Shown: positions 24,996 to 33,997 of the stretch, piece by piece
How positions within the stretch are numbered: position 1 is the first letter of the stretch
Layout of the letters: every line of letters begins with the position of its first letter
DNA from: Granulosicoccus sp036478565
GTDB taxonomy: Bacteria; Pseudomonadota; Gammaproteobacteria; Granulosicoccales; Granulosicoccaceae
Reading direction: 5' to 3'
Assembly: GCA_965224525.1 (NCBI GenBank)
Contig: OZ245050.1
Coordinates: 4,868,661 to 4,932,660 of the forward strand
DNA length: 64,000 nt
Translations under genes and position numbers: made by a program
Notes under the pieces: generated by a model
Databases searched by the model: none
What the model was told of the DNA's origin: nothing
What the model saw: only the letters and a program-made list of their open reading frames with translations

Positions 24996-25232
24996 TCAGA
25001 CCTTTTCGCCGCGTGCACGCAGCTCGGCCAGTACGGTTTCGATGCCGCGTTTGTCGATAATCCGCATGCCATTGGCCGAAATCCGGAGGCTGACAAAGCG
25101 GCCTTCGCCAGGGACCCAGAAGCGGTGGCTGTGCAAATTCGGCAGGAAGCGGCGTTTGCGCCGATTCTTGGCGTGCGACACATTGTTGCCGGACATGGGG
25201 CCTTTGCCGGTAACCTGACACACTCTGGACAT
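24996..25232 (-). CDS. rpmB: 50S ribosomal protein L28
   Basis: A 78-residue L28 (MSRVCQVTGKGPMSGNNVSH, then RRFLPNLHSHRFWV). It has one cysteine only, so no zinc-ribbon pairs: the C-minus form, matching L33. First gene of rpmB-rpmG, divergent from folB. Confidence 0.97.
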   Translation of the reverse strand: MSRVCQVTGKGPMSGNNVSHAKNRRKRRFLPNLHSHRFWVPGEGRFVSLRISANGMRIIDKRGIETVLAELRARGEKV

Positions 25233-25416
25233 GGGAACTCCGCTATTGTTTGGGTTGAGTCGACAAGACGACGCGTAGCCGCGGGATCATAGCGAAAATA
25301 GCGCCAGGTCTCAAGCTGATTGGCAACTGTTTATTGGCGAGAATGCCGAAATGCACTGTTCAGAGGCTTGTCCGGATGTGCATTTCCGGTCGATGTCACT
25401 GTAAACTAAAGAAATT

Positions 25417-25776
25417 ATGGACATCATATTCATTACCGACCTGCGCGTCGAAACCATCATTGGCATATACGACTGGGAGCGAACGACCCCGCAAACCGTC
25501 AGCCTGGACCTGGAAATGGCGACCGACATCCGTGCGGCGGCCGCCAGCGAGGATATCGAGCAGACGCTGAACTACAAAACACTGTCGAAAAGACTGGAGC
25601 AGTTTCTGCTCGACAGCAAATTCTTGCTGGTTGAAACCATGGCTGAGCGCGTCACCGAGATTGTGCGCGAAGAATTTGGCGTGCGCTGGGTCAGACTCAC
25701 ACTGCACAAGCCCGGCGCCCTCAGTAACTCCACCGATGTCGGCATCATCATCGAGCGCGGTGAGAAACCATCCTGA
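25417..25776 (+). CDS. folB: Dihydroneopterin aldolase
   Basis: FolB cleaves 7,8-dihydroneopterin to 6-hydroxymethyl-dihydropterin in folate synthesis. The 119 residues show the family features: MDIIFITDLRVETIIGIYDWER (N-terminal strand and catalytic region; Glu22-equivalent within WERTTPQ), LNYKTLSKR, LVETMAERV and the closing KPGALSNSTDVGI. It precedes folK, whose product uses the FolB product. Confidence 0.95.
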   Translation: MDIIFITDLRVETIIGIYDWERTTPQTVSLDLEMATDIRAAAASEDIEQTLNYKTLSKRLEQFLLDSKFLLVETMAERVTEIVREEFGVRWVRLTLHKPGALSNSTDVGIIIERGEKPS

Positions 25777-25795
25777 TCCGACTGGCAGAGACACG

Positions 25796-26326
25796 GTGAG
25801 CTGCGCTTCGAATGATCCGGCGGTGACCGTTTACATCAGCCTTGGCTCAAATATTGAGCCTGAGGCCAATTTGCGTGTCAGCCTGCGGGCCATCACCGAA
25901 CTGTTGGACGATCTGGTGTGTGGTCATGTCTATCGCTCTGCAGCCGTGGGGTTTGACGGTGCCGATTTTTTGAATACCGTTGCGAAAGGGCAAACCTGTC
26001 TGCCTGCAGAAGCACTGTCCGCGAGACTCCATGACATTGAGGATGCACAAGGACGTGATCGCCGACAGCCGCGTTTCTCATCACGACCGATTGATCTTGA
26101 CCTGCTGTTGTATGGCGACACGGTGCAACACGATGACGTCGTTGATGTGCCACGCCCCGAGATTCTGCAACAGGCGTTTGTGTTGTTGCCACTGGCGGAA
26201 CTAGCGCCGGAGCTGAAGCACCCGGAAACCGATGAGTCTTTTGCAGCGTTGCTCAGTGATTTCGAGGAATGTCACACAGACAAAGTGGCTGCCATGCATC
26301 GGGTGGAGTTTAGATTGCTTCGATAG
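25796..26326 (+). CDS. folK: 2-amino-4-hydroxy-6-hydroxymethyldihydropteridine pyrophosphokinase
   Basis: FolK transfers pyrophosphate from ATP to the FolB product. Motifs VYISLGSNIEPEANL, GRDRRQPRFSSRPIDLDLLLYG (catalytic Arg and Asp pair) and VPRPEILQQAFVLLPLAEL are present. Two GTG starts are possible: 25796 (weak GCAGAG upstream; 176 residues) or 25823 (MTVYISLGSN, beginning where conservation begins). I list the longer. It follows folB by 19 bases; the two probably form an operon. Confidence 0.93.
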   Translation: MSCASNDPAVTVYISLGSNIEPEANLRVSLRAITELLDDLVCGHVYRSAAVGFDGADFLNTVAKGQTCLPAEALSARLHDIEDAQGRDRRQPRFSSRPIDLDLLLYGDTVQHDDVVDVPRPEILQQAFVLLPLAELAPELKHPETDESFAALLSDFEECHTDKVAAMHRVEFRLLR

Positions 26327-26380
26327 GAACTTCGGTAGTGGTATCAACCGCTGGGCAACTCAAATTACTTCAACTCAAAG

Positions 26381-26965
26381 CTAGAAGACCAACTGAATAC
26401 GAGTAGAGAAGGGTATCTGAAATAAGATACTGTTGTGCATGTAAGCAATCCAGGCAATTACAAAAAAACTAATGGCGATGAACTTGATCTCGGCTGACCA
26501 GCCTGGAATGTCGGGTTTTTGCCAAACTCCTTCGCGTCGATTTATGGCGAAAGTTTCCAGAATTGCCCAGATGCCCAATCCACCAAACAACACGAGGGAC
26601 CGACTGTCACCATTAACGAGCAAGTGGGCAACGGACCAGACAATAACGCTGCTTAGCATGGGGTGTCGAACAAGCTGATTGATGCGTGTTGCTTTATTGG
26701 TGGCAACCTGCAGGGATAAGGCGAGAGCCATTAAAATAATGGCGATTGGACGGGTGATTTCTGGCAGTTCATAAAGAACAGCAGGTGTGGTGCTGCGCCA
26801 GCCAAATACCATCATCACAATGGACAGTATGATAATCAGTGAAAAAGAAATTTTATAATATACGTCACCTATCATATTCAGCCATCTGGCGTTAAGAGGC
26901 TGTGCCAAGGATGGAATAAAGTGCACAGCAGACCAGAGCAATAAACCCAGCATTAGTAATAGCAT
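26381..26965 (-). CDS. NnrU family membrane protein
   Basis: A 194-residue protein with about five membrane segments and the NnrU signature near residues 97-125 (RHPMLSSVIVWSVAHLLVNGD), shared with methyltransferase-like membrane enzymes. NnrU was named for linkage to nitrite/nitric oxide reductase in some species, but no denitrification gene is present here and its biochemical role is unknown. Confidence 0.85.
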   Translation of the reverse strand: MLLLMLGLLLWSAVHFIPSLAQPLNARWLNMIGDVYYKISFSLIIILSIVMMVFGWRSTTPAVLYELPEITRPIAIILMALALSLQVATNKATRINQLVRHPMLSSVIVWSVAHLLVNGDSRSLVLFGGLGIWAILETFAINRREGVWQKPDIPGWSAEIKFIAISFFVIAWIAYMHNSILFQIPFSTRIQLVF

Positions 26966-27241
26966 GGCAGATTAACTATAGTTATTCATTTCATATATCT
27001 ATTGATTATATGGCTATCGAATTGTGAAATACGATCCTTGGTATTTTTACCTGCTTTAACTTACAACTCAAACGCTACGCTTGTCGAGCAAAGATCCTTA
27101 TAACAGTCGTCCAGTGGAACTTTGTGCTGCATCCAGGCGCGGCAACGCCACCTCGATCTCCGGGCTGTGTGGATCCATAGCGCTGAACGAAGTACCTGGA
27201 ACGTGGGCGTTAAGATAGAAAGTTGATTTGATCAGTGTAGT

Positions 27242-28003
27242 TCAGCTTAACGAACGCCCACCATCCACCGCAATAATCTGGCCCGTAATATAGGCCGCTT
27301 CATCACTGCACAGAAAACTGATCGTACGGGCGATATCCTCGGGTGAGCCATTGCGGCCCATCGGAATTCCTTTAAGTATGGCTTGTTGTTTTTCAGCGTC
27401 GATTGCGGCATCGCCTTCAGGCCACAAAATGGAGCCTGGGGCCACGCCATTAACTCGAACAGCCGGTGCCAGATCGCGCGCCAGGATACGCGTCTGCATT
27501 TGCAGGGCCGCCTTTGCTGAAGCATAGACAACGTGCCCGGAGAGTACGCCTTTGGCATGTACGTCGATCATATTGACGATACAGCCCTGTTGTTTTTGCA
27601 AATGCACCAGCGCCGCCTGTGACAAAAACAAGGGCCCCAGGAAATTACTGCCAAACAGCTTTTCGATATCTGCCTCGGTAATCGTTTCCAGCGGGGTTGG
27701 GTAGAAGCTTGAGGCGTTGTTGATGAGGACATCCAGCTGACCCCAGTGCTCCAGCACCTCGTCAATCAGCGCCCCGGCACCTTGCTGCGTGCCAAGGTGC
27801 GTCTGTACCAGCTGCACGGAATCGGGGCGGTTTGCCTCAAGCTCTTGTTTGAGTTGCTGTGCCTGCGCCTCGGAACTGTGATAATGCACACTGATGCGAG
27901 CGCCTTCAGCATGCAAATGCCGGGCAACCGCTGCTCCGATGCGTCTTGCAGCGCCGGTTATCAAAACAACTTTGCCATTGCTGGCAGGCTTATTCTTCGT
28001 CAT
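27242..28003 (-). CDS. Pteridine reductase (FolM/PTR1-like short-chain dehydrogenase)
   Basis: A 253-residue NADPH-dependent short-chain dehydrogenase. The cofactor motif TGAARRIG has the TGx3RxG form of pteridine reductases instead of TGxxxGIG, and the catalytic YASAK motif and NNAS are present. Likely reduces dihydrobiopterin/dihydrofolate to the tetrahydro form. I start at ATG 28003 (MTKNKPASNG) because GAAGGG lies upstream. That codon overlaps, in antisense, a possible start of the next gene. It lies near folBK, consistent with folate metabolism. Confidence 0.88.
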   Translation of the reverse strand: MTKNKPASNGKVVLITGAARRIGAAVARHLHAEGARISVHYHSSEAQAQQLKQELEANRPDSVQLVQTHLGTQQGAGALIDEVLEHWGQLDVLINNASSFYPTPLETITEADIEKLFGSNFLGPLFLSQAALVHLQKQQGCIVNMIDVHAKGVLSGHVVYASAKAALQMQTRILARDLAPAVRVNGVAPGSILWPEGDAAIDAEKQQAILKGIPMGRNGSPEDIARTISFLCSDEAAYITGQIIAVDGGRSLS

Positions 28004-28055
28004 GTCGAACCCTTCTTCAAATACTGATACAGGTAATAGTAGCCGCGACAGCAGC

Positions 28056-29213
28056 ATGCTGCCCGTGCCGGACAGACACGCACTGGAGCACAGCCAGCAT
28101 TTGCAAGCCCTGTTGCGGGAACGCTTATCGACTGAGTCACTAAGCTTTGCAGACTACATGTCAGCCGCGTTGTATACACCCGGCATGGGTTATTACATGG
28201 CAGGGTCGCCCAAATTTGGTGCTGGCGGTGATTTCATTACTGCGCCGGAGGTCTCGCCGTTGTTTGGCGCTAGTCTGGCGGCGCAATGCCGCGAAATCCT
28301 TGCTGATATTGATGGTGGCATTCTGGAGCTGGGTGCTGGTAATGGTCGACTGGCCGCAAGCCTGCTGAAGGCCCTGTCTGACGTGCCAGATTTGCAGTAC
28401 TGGATTCTGGAGCCAAGTGCTGAATTGCAACTTCGCCAGCGTGACTTTCTGCAGCAAACGCTAACTGCAGATCAGTTCAAGTTTATACGCTGGATTGAAC
28501 AACTACCCGAAGGATTCGAAGGCATCATCATTGCCAACGAAGTTATGGATGCCATGCCGGTTGAGCGCTTTCGTATTGCAGAAGAATTGCAGCAGTTGCA
28601 TGTGGGTCAGGACGAAGAGGGAAAATTCTGCGACTCTGAAAAACCTGCGACTGTTGCATTAAAAGAGGCGGTGGCGGCGCTTGAATCGGATCTGGGATTT
28701 ACATTGCCGGCAGACTACACCTCGGAAATAAATCTTTTACTAGCGCCCTGGATAAAATCGCTTGCAGAAACGCTGAAGCGCGGTGTTGTACTGTTGGTTG
28801 ACTACGGTTACCCGCGACGGGAGTACTACCTACAGGAACGCAACCAGGGAACACTTGCCTGTTATTACCAGCACCGTATGCATGACGATCCCTACCATTT
28901 GCCTGGATTGCAGGATATAACGGCGCATGTCGATTTCACCTGCGTTGCCGAAGCTGCGATACAGGCTGATTTGAGTTTGCTTGGTTATGCATCGCAATCT
29001 GCATTTTTACTGGCGAATGACTTGCTGTTGCTGGCGGAGGCTGAGATATCAGCCGCAACGCAGGAGCTGGAGCGAATCGCCGTGGCACAGGCGGTCAAGA
29101 CCCTGGCTTTACCAGGGGAGATGGGTGAGCGTTTCCAGGTAATTGCACTGGGCAAAGATTATGAACGTGCGTTACGCGGGTTTCAGCAGCAGGATCTTTC
29201 GCATCGATTGTAG
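28056..29213 (+). CDS. SAM-dependent methyltransferase of the MidA/NDUFAF7 (COG1565) family
   Basis: A class I methyltransferase of the family that methylates an arginine of the complex I 49-kDa subunit in mitochondria; bacterial targets are unproven. Motifs: ADYMSAALYTPGMGYY, GGDFITAPEVSPLFG, LELGAGNGRLAASLL (SAM loop) and IIANEVMDAMPVERF. I start at ATG 28056 (MLPVPDRHALEHSQ), as the family usually has a short N terminus; ATG 28002 is an alternative adding 18 residues and overlaps the divergent start codon. Convergent with the lipoprotein gene at 29440. Confidence 0.88.
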   Translation: MLPVPDRHALEHSQHLQALLRERLSTESLSFADYMSAALYTPGMGYYMAGSPKFGAGGDFITAPEVSPLFGASLAAQCREILADIDGGILELGAGNGRLAASLLKALSDVPDLQYWILEPSAELQLRQRDFLQQTLTADQFKFIRWIEQLPEGFEGIIIANEVMDAMPVERFRIAEELQQLHVGQDEEGKFCDSEKPATVALKEAVAALESDLGFTLPADYTSEINLLLAPWIKSLAETLKRGVVLLVDYGYPRREYYLQERNQGTLACYYQHRMHDDPYHLPGLQDITAHVDFTCVAEAAIQADLSLLGYASQSAFLLANDLLLLAEAEISAATQELERIAVAQAVKTLALPGEMGERFQVIALGKDYERALRGFQQQDLSHRL

Positions 29214-29266
29214 GTTGGCATAAACTGCGGTGCTTGCGCTGCTACTGGTAAGCAATCAGGAAAATA

Positions 29267-29296
29267 GTTTCAAATCGCAAGAACAGGTTTTGAAAC
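29267..29296. repeat. Inverted repeat in a convergent gap
   Basis: GTTTCAAA (29267-29274) and TTTGAAAC (29289-29296), perfect 8-base arms with a 14-base spacer, between two convergent genes. It may be a weak bidirectional terminator or a binding site; no T-run follows on either strand. Confidence 0.3.
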
Positions 29297-29439
29297 CAGT
29301 TGGCAACTTTGCTGCAATTGGCTAATAACGCGGATTGATTATGTGAATCTCTTTGGCCGGCTTGAGAGTGTCGACCGCCAAGGCGGATATTTGAGTGCCC
29401 GCATCTGTTCTTGTGATAATTTCCATTGAATCGAAGCAG

Positions 29440-30777
29440 TCAGTAGACAAACGGTGCTTTCGATGCTGGTGGTTTACAGCCAGCCAGCGATGTGCCCTCA
29501 ACAGCCTCTTCGCTAAGTTCTATCAGGCAAGGAAACGTAATTTTATCTCCCCATATGCCTTCAGCGCCGTACCCGGTCCCTGCGGTTGACAAGGTAATAT
29601 TGAAGGTATCCGGATGGCCGGTGTTTGCGTCAATTGTCAGCGTGTTGAGGTCTTCGTCCTGAATCAGCAGAGCCCCTGTCGTGTATCCTGAATTGAAATC
29701 GTCAAAATCCGGCTGCGTTGTCAGCTTCAACCGACGCCCGTATGTCCATGGGGCGCTCAAACTGCCCGTAATATTATGCGAATTGTAGTAAATAGAGTCC
29801 GTACTCAGGTGATCCCAGAAACCGTTGTTGCGAATCATCAGATCAGTTACCTCGATTGAACCTTCGCCGGTATGTTCCTGATAGCTCACCTGCATGCTAT
29901 CTTCTAACCCGTTCGCGCGAGAGGAATAGATATGCTCGCCGCGTAAAGTTCTGACTGATGTTCCATTGAGCTTTATAACGTCACCCGAAGACAGCGAGGC
30001 GGAAAATTCTTCGTAGCCGATATAGTTGAGGCCATTTGGAACATGTGGTATGTATTGGGCAAATCTATCGTCATCCAGGCGATCTATGCCGAATTGAATG
30101 GCACCGTTGTAGGTGTCGCCCAGAAACAGGCAGCTGTTAAACGTCAGACGTTGTGCGCTTGCCAGCATTCCCTGGGCGGCGGCTCCTTCTGGTATTTGTT
30201 GTTGCTCGCTGATGATGTAGTTCCCGCCATCGGTACAGCTGACATCTATCAGTGCGTTTACGTTATTGTCGGTGTCGGCAATACGCTCACCGACTACAAG
30301 GCCCTGCACAGGTTCAGCAGCGGTGTTTCTGAATTGCGCTATAACCGGGTTGAGTCGAGCAGGCGCGCTGTTATTCACCAGTTGGTTTATGCCTCTGAAA
30401 ATCGAATCGATATTCTCAATAGTCAAGGGTGAACCTTCGGATGAAGTAGTCTCGTTGCCAGTATCAGGGTCAGTTACAGCTTCTTCATCGGAGTCGTTTG
30501 TTTCATTGTCAGAGCTGTCACCAGCATCTGGATCAGTTACAGTTTCTTCATCGGTGTCATTTGATTCATTAACAGAGCCGTCACCAGTGTCTTCTGATTC
30601 AACCGGAATGGCGTCAGGTCCGATTTCTGAGTCATCATTAACTGCTGCAGCGGCATTTGTTGATGTTTGCTCTTCGGATGGCTCGTGTGGGGTGTCTGAA
30701 TTGGAGGAATCACTACAGCCGCTTATAGTTGTAACAATGACGAGCATCATGCCAGCAGAAACGGATTTGGTAGTCAT
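29440..30777 (-). CDS. Lipoprotein with acidic repeat region
   Basis: A 445-residue lipoprotein: signal and lipobox I18-S19-G20-C21. Residues 25-115 are very rich in Asp, Glu, Ser and Thr and contain an imperfect repeat of about 24 residues (around NDTDEETVTDPDAGD and NDSDEEAVTDPDTGN), probably a flexible surface linker or a cation-binding stretch. Residues 118-445 form a mainly beta domain I do not recognise, with cysteines at about 180, 214, 423 and 434 that could form disulfides. Unlinked to neighbours. Function unknown. Confidence 0.75.
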   Translation of the reverse strand: MTTKSVSAGMMLVIVTTISGCSDSSNSDTPHEPSEEQTSTNAAAAVNDDSEIGPDAIPVESEDTGDGSVNESNDTDEETVTDPDAGDSSDNETNDSDEEAVTDPDTGNETTSSEGSPLTIENIDSIFRGINQLVNNSAPARLNPVIAQFRNTAAEPVQGLVVGERIADTDNNVNALIDVSCTDGGNYIISEQQQIPEGAAAQGMLASAQRLTFNSCLFLGDTYNGAIQFGIDRLDDDRFAQYIPHVPNGLNYIGYEEFSASLSSGDVIKLNGTSVRTLRGEHIYSSRANGLEDSMQVSYQEHTGEGSIEVTDLMIRNNGFWDHLSTDSIYYNSHNITGSLSAPWTYGRRLKLTTQPDFDDFNSGYTTGALLIQDEDLNTLTIDANTGHPDTFNITLSTAGTGYGAEGIWGDKITFPCLIELSEEAVEGTSLAGCKPPASKAPFVY

Positions 30778-31017
30778 CGTATCTTATCCGGGTTTACGAG
30801 AATAGTAACTATGCTGTACAGATAAAAATGTACTGTCAAGCGGAGTGGTATAAATACCAAGCTCGAATTAACTTTCAGACTGGAGTTTTATTTTGGCGTC
30901 GCGGTCCATCACTTCTGATGGGGTGCTGAACTTATGTGACGCTAATCATTACCATATTTAGTAACTTCTTTGCCATTGCTTCTGTATGCGCGGCGTGAAC
31001 TTGCGGGTTGATGTGAG

Positions 31018-31413
31018 TCAGTGAGGCACTGCAACGGTTATAGTTGCGCCACCCAGTTCATGCACTGAGTCATGAGCTTGTATTGTGATTTCCATGACAT
31101 CGTCTGGAATTGTTAATGTCGTGGAACGAGTAAAGGGTTGCTCATTTTCATGAGGGTGCGCCAATACACGGCTACCAAGCAAAGCGCCATCCTCGGTCAG
31201 TACGTCCCAACGATTGGCGTAGTGATCCCAGCCAGCATCCGCATGCAACACTGTGGTATCAATACGGTAGCTGTTATCACCAAGCGCTGTGATGCCAACA
31301 TGAGTAACATCGGCCTCACCTGCCTGTGCGGTGACAAAGCCAGTCAATGCGAATGACAGGAGAACGAATGTGATGGTGGAACGAGTACGTTTCATGGGTG
31401 CAGAATCTTTCAC
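31018..31413 (-). CDS. Small secreted protein of unknown function
   Basis: A 131-residue periplasmic protein with signal peptide cut near residue 30 (TAQAGEA). The mature part has the pattern GWDHYANRW ... GALLGSRVLAHPHENEQPFTRS ... AHDSVHELGG, which I recall from uncharacterised marine bacterial proteins but cannot name. GTG 31413 is chosen as start since GGAGAG lies seven bases upstream; the ATG at 31395 has no ribosome site. The conserved His residues (HPHENE, AHDSVHE) suggest metal binding. Confidence 0.7.
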   Translation of the reverse strand: MKDSAPMKRTRSTITFVLLSFALTGFVTAQAGEADVTHVGITALGDNSYRIDTTVLHADAGWDHYANRWDVLTEDGALLGSRVLAHPHENEQPFTRSTTLTIPDDVMEITIQAHDSVHELGGATITVAVPH

Positions 31414-31597
31414 GGTTGTGCTCTCCGGTTCGTCGGGTTAGATGAGTCAGGATAGAAACTGGATATTACTCCTTGAGTAATTCACAGGATGCCGAAAATT
31501 CATGTGGAAGGTGATACCGGAACATCGAATTTCCATGATGTAAAAGCAACAGATGTAGAATACCCCTGTTCTCTGAAAATCCAGTGCCACACCAGAC

Positions 31598-31930
31598 ATG
31601 ACCACCAACAACGCCGCAGAGTTCCGTGCCATTGGCCCTGCTTTGCAGCTTACACTGCTGATCATTCCGGTTATCATGAACGGGTGTCTGATGGCGTATT
31701 CCCTGGCTGGCTGGGTACTGGAAGGGCACGACCAGCTGATCTGGGCGCAGAATGCGGAGTCGCTTGCATTGTGGTCAGGTACCGGAATTTTCTTCTGGTG
31801 CCTGCTGGTGATGCAGTACGTTCGCAGGTCTGACGCTAGCCGCACGCAAATATTGCTTGTATCCAGTGTGGGGCATTTGGTTGTCGCCTGTTTGTCGATC
31901 GCCTCGGTTTTTATCACCACGCGGCTGTGA
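31598..31930 (+). CDS. Small integral membrane protein
   Basis: A 110-residue protein with three hydrophobic segments (about residues 14-40, 55-75 and 84-105). No known motif. Codon use and the lack of competing frames suggest a real gene, though the overlapping antisense frame (31447-31920) is also open. It stands alone between a secreted protein gene and vanZ. Function unknown. Confidence 0.6.
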   Translation: MTTNNAAEFRAIGPALQLTLLIIPVIMNGCLMAYSLAGWVLEGHDQLIWAQNAESLALWSGTGIFFWCLLVMQYVRRSDASRTQILLVSSVGHLVVACLSIASVFITTRL

Positions 31931-32062
31931 ACTCAACCGTTACCTATTGGTCCATATGACCGATAACAGTGGAATGGTCAGATTTCGTCCTTGAAAGCCC
32001 TGTCGACTGCATCACATTCAAGGTCTGTATTTTCCGTAACAATTATTCTAGAACAGTAAGCA

Positions 32063-32491
32063 ATGACTTTTGATTTCACACCCCGCGGGTTGTTCTCGAT
32101 GAATCACCTGCGATTCAAACACCTGTGGCTGGGTATCGGCATAGCGCTGGTTGCCGCCGTGGCGGTTGGATCCGTGGTCAGTATTCCGCAAGGCGCGGTC
32201 AGTATGAACGACAAGGTCCTGCATCTAGGCGTTTATGCCAGCCTGATGGGCTGGTTTGCACAGATTTTCAGGCATGATCTGACTCGCCTTTTACTGGTTG
32301 TGGGCTTGGTGCTGATGGGGATAGGTATGGAGTTTTTGCAAAGCATGGTGCCATCTCGCCAGTTTGAAGTGCTCGACATGATTGCCAATACCTCAGGTGT
32401 GGTTCTGGCATGGGCACTGGCATACACCTGGGTCGGCAATGTATTACCGTGGATGGAAAAACTATTCTTCCGCAGCGCCCAACAAGCCTGA
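32063..32491 (+). CDS. VanZ-like membrane protein
   Basis: A 142-residue protein with four membrane segments and the VanZ pattern DKVLHLGVYASLMGW and GMEFLQSMVPSRQFEVLDMIAN. VanZ-like proteins are widespread; the role of most is unknown and resistance to glycopeptides is not implied. Start at 32063, or ATG 32099 (MNHLRFKHLW) closer to the family N terminus. A dispersed repeat begins three bases after its stop. Confidence 0.85.
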   Translation: MTFDFTPRGLFSMNHLRFKHLWLGIGIALVAAVAVGSVVSIPQGAVSMNDKVLHLGVYASLMGWFAQIFRHDLTRLLLVVGLVLMGIGMEFLQSMVPSRQFEVLDMIANTSGVVLAWALAYTWVGNVLPWMEKLFFRSAQQA

Positions 32492-32493
32492 TA

Positions 32494-32619
32494 CGGCGGG
32501 GTCTACGGTGGGGTCGGACCACCCTAGGCTATTGATTTCGCACGTGCTTCTCTCCCAATTGCGCGATTTCTCGACCTTAATTCGCGTTAATAGGATCAAA
32601 AATAGCCTGTTTAGTGCGC
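32494..32619 (+). repeat. Dispersed repeat family, copy B
   Basis: The same element as copy A, from CGGCGGGGT (32494) through GGGGTCGGACCACC (32510), TTGATTT, CTTAAT (offset 65) to TTTAGTGCGC (32610-32619). Over the first 45 bases it agrees with copy A at 34 positions and there are no gaps. It begins immediately after the vanZ stop and ends 66 bases before the DUF3179 gene, occupying almost the whole gap. Confidence 0.78.
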
Positions 32620-32684
32620 AACCCGAACGAATATCGACTGGACCACTCTGATTGGTTGTCAATGGTCGTCGGTGGTGCATAAGT

Positions 32685-33908
32685 ATGCGTATGTTTTATT
32701 ACCGACTCATGACAGCCGGATTCTTTGCTTTATCCGGCTTAGTCAGCGCGCAGACCGGAATACAGTTCCCTCAAGGTGAATTCCCCTTGACGGATTTCGA
32801 CAAGTCATCCGTTGCCCTCGAAGATATCCAGTCAGGCGGGCCGCCCAAAGACGGCATCCCGGCAATTGACAGCCCGGTATTTGTTGCACATGAAAGCGCA
32901 TCCAGGTGGCTCGATGATTCTCAGCCAGTAGTGGCGCTGATTCATAGTGAAAAAGCACGCGCTTATCCTTTGCAAATTCTGATCTTTCACGAAATCGTGA
33001 ATGATGTGGTGGGTGGAAAACCTGTAGCTGTGACTTTTTGCCCGCTGTGCAATGCATCCATTGTTTTTGATCGAGAAGTGGCAGGCCAGCTACTGGATTT
33101 TGGTACAACCGGGCGGCTGCGCAACAGTGACATGATCATGTACGATCGCCAGACAGAGTCCTGGTGGCAGCAGTTTACCGGGCGCGGCATCATCGGTGAA
33201 TACGTCGATACGCAACTTAACCAGTTGCCGTCGCAAATTGTTGCTTACGGTGAGTTCAAGGCCAGCTTCCCCGGTGGCGAAGTACTGTCTCGCGATACCG
33301 GGTTCTCGCGACAGTACGGTCAGAACCCCTATCGGGGCTACGATTCAATTGATAGCAGCCCGTTTTTATACAGTGGTGACATTGATCCACGGCTGCCGCC
33401 TATGGAGCGCGTACTGAGTCTGGTGCTGGCAAGTGACGAGGTCGTTGGTGATAGCGAATTTGATAGCGAAACCATCGACGAGCCTGCTAACGATACTGCT
33501 GTTGTAACTGGTGGTAAGACTGTTGGCGAGACCGTCACCACATTGATACCGATAACGCCGCTGGACAACCAACCGGTGCTGAACCTGCAATTCGGTGGCC
33601 AGTCGGTTGTTGTTCTGGCGGCGACGGTAGCTAACTCCGCTCTTGATGCCAGCGACATCAGCAAGTCACGTAAAATACCTGTTGCCGCAGCTTTTAGTGC
33701 GATCGTTGGTAACAAGCAACTAACGTTTGTGGTAAAAGAAAAAGGTGTATTTGACCAGCAAACAGGTAGTGAATGGAATGCTTTTGGTCACGCTATTGCG
33801 GGTACGCTCAAAGGGCAATCACTGCGTCAGATTGATCGCGGCGTACACTTTGCCTTCGCCTGGTTGGCGTTTGATCCCGGGGCCACTGTTTATCAATTTG
33901 AGGAATAG
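32685..33908 (+). CDS. DUF3179 domain-containing secreted protein
   Basis: A 407-residue protein with a signal peptide (about residues 1-24, ending SAQ). The DUF3179 domain has its hallmark CPLCNASIVFDR (near residue 120) and RDTGFSRQYGQNPYRGYD. DUF3179 proteins are extracytoplasmic and of unknown function. I start at ATG 32685; the longer frame start at 32652 disrupts the signal peptide. Residues 255-290 form an acidic insertion rich in Asp/Glu. It is the first gene after repeat copy B. Confidence 0.85.
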   Translation: MRMFYYRLMTAGFFALSGLVSAQTGIQFPQGEFPLTDFDKSSVALEDIQSGGPPKDGIPAIDSPVFVAHESASRWLDDSQPVVALIHSEKARAYPLQILIFHEIVNDVVGGKPVAVTFCPLCNASIVFDREVAGQLLDFGTTGRLRNSDMIMYDRQTESWWQQFTGRGIIGEYVDTQLNQLPSQIVAYGEFKASFPGGEVLSRDTGFSRQYGQNPYRGYDSIDSSPFLYSGDIDPRLPPMERVLSLVLASDEVVGDSEFDSETIDEPANDTAVVTGGKTVGETVTTLIPITPLDNQPVLNLQFGGQSVVVLAATVANSALDASDISKSRKIPVAAAFSAIVGNKQLTFVVKEKGVFDQQTGSEWNAFGHAIAGTLKGQSLRQIDRGVHFAFAWLAFDPGATVYQFEE

Positions 33909-33997
33909 GCAGTGCGGCAGGTGGTCAAGGGTGATAGACAAAAAATGGCGTTTATCACTGAACTGAAATTACGACTATCGTAGCGATAAGGTGGCAG

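Noticed and set aside
31447..31920. A 157-residue minus-strand frame over the small membrane protein gene
   Set aside because: The plus-strand frame has three clear membrane segments and is more protein-like; the minus frame has no recognisable features.
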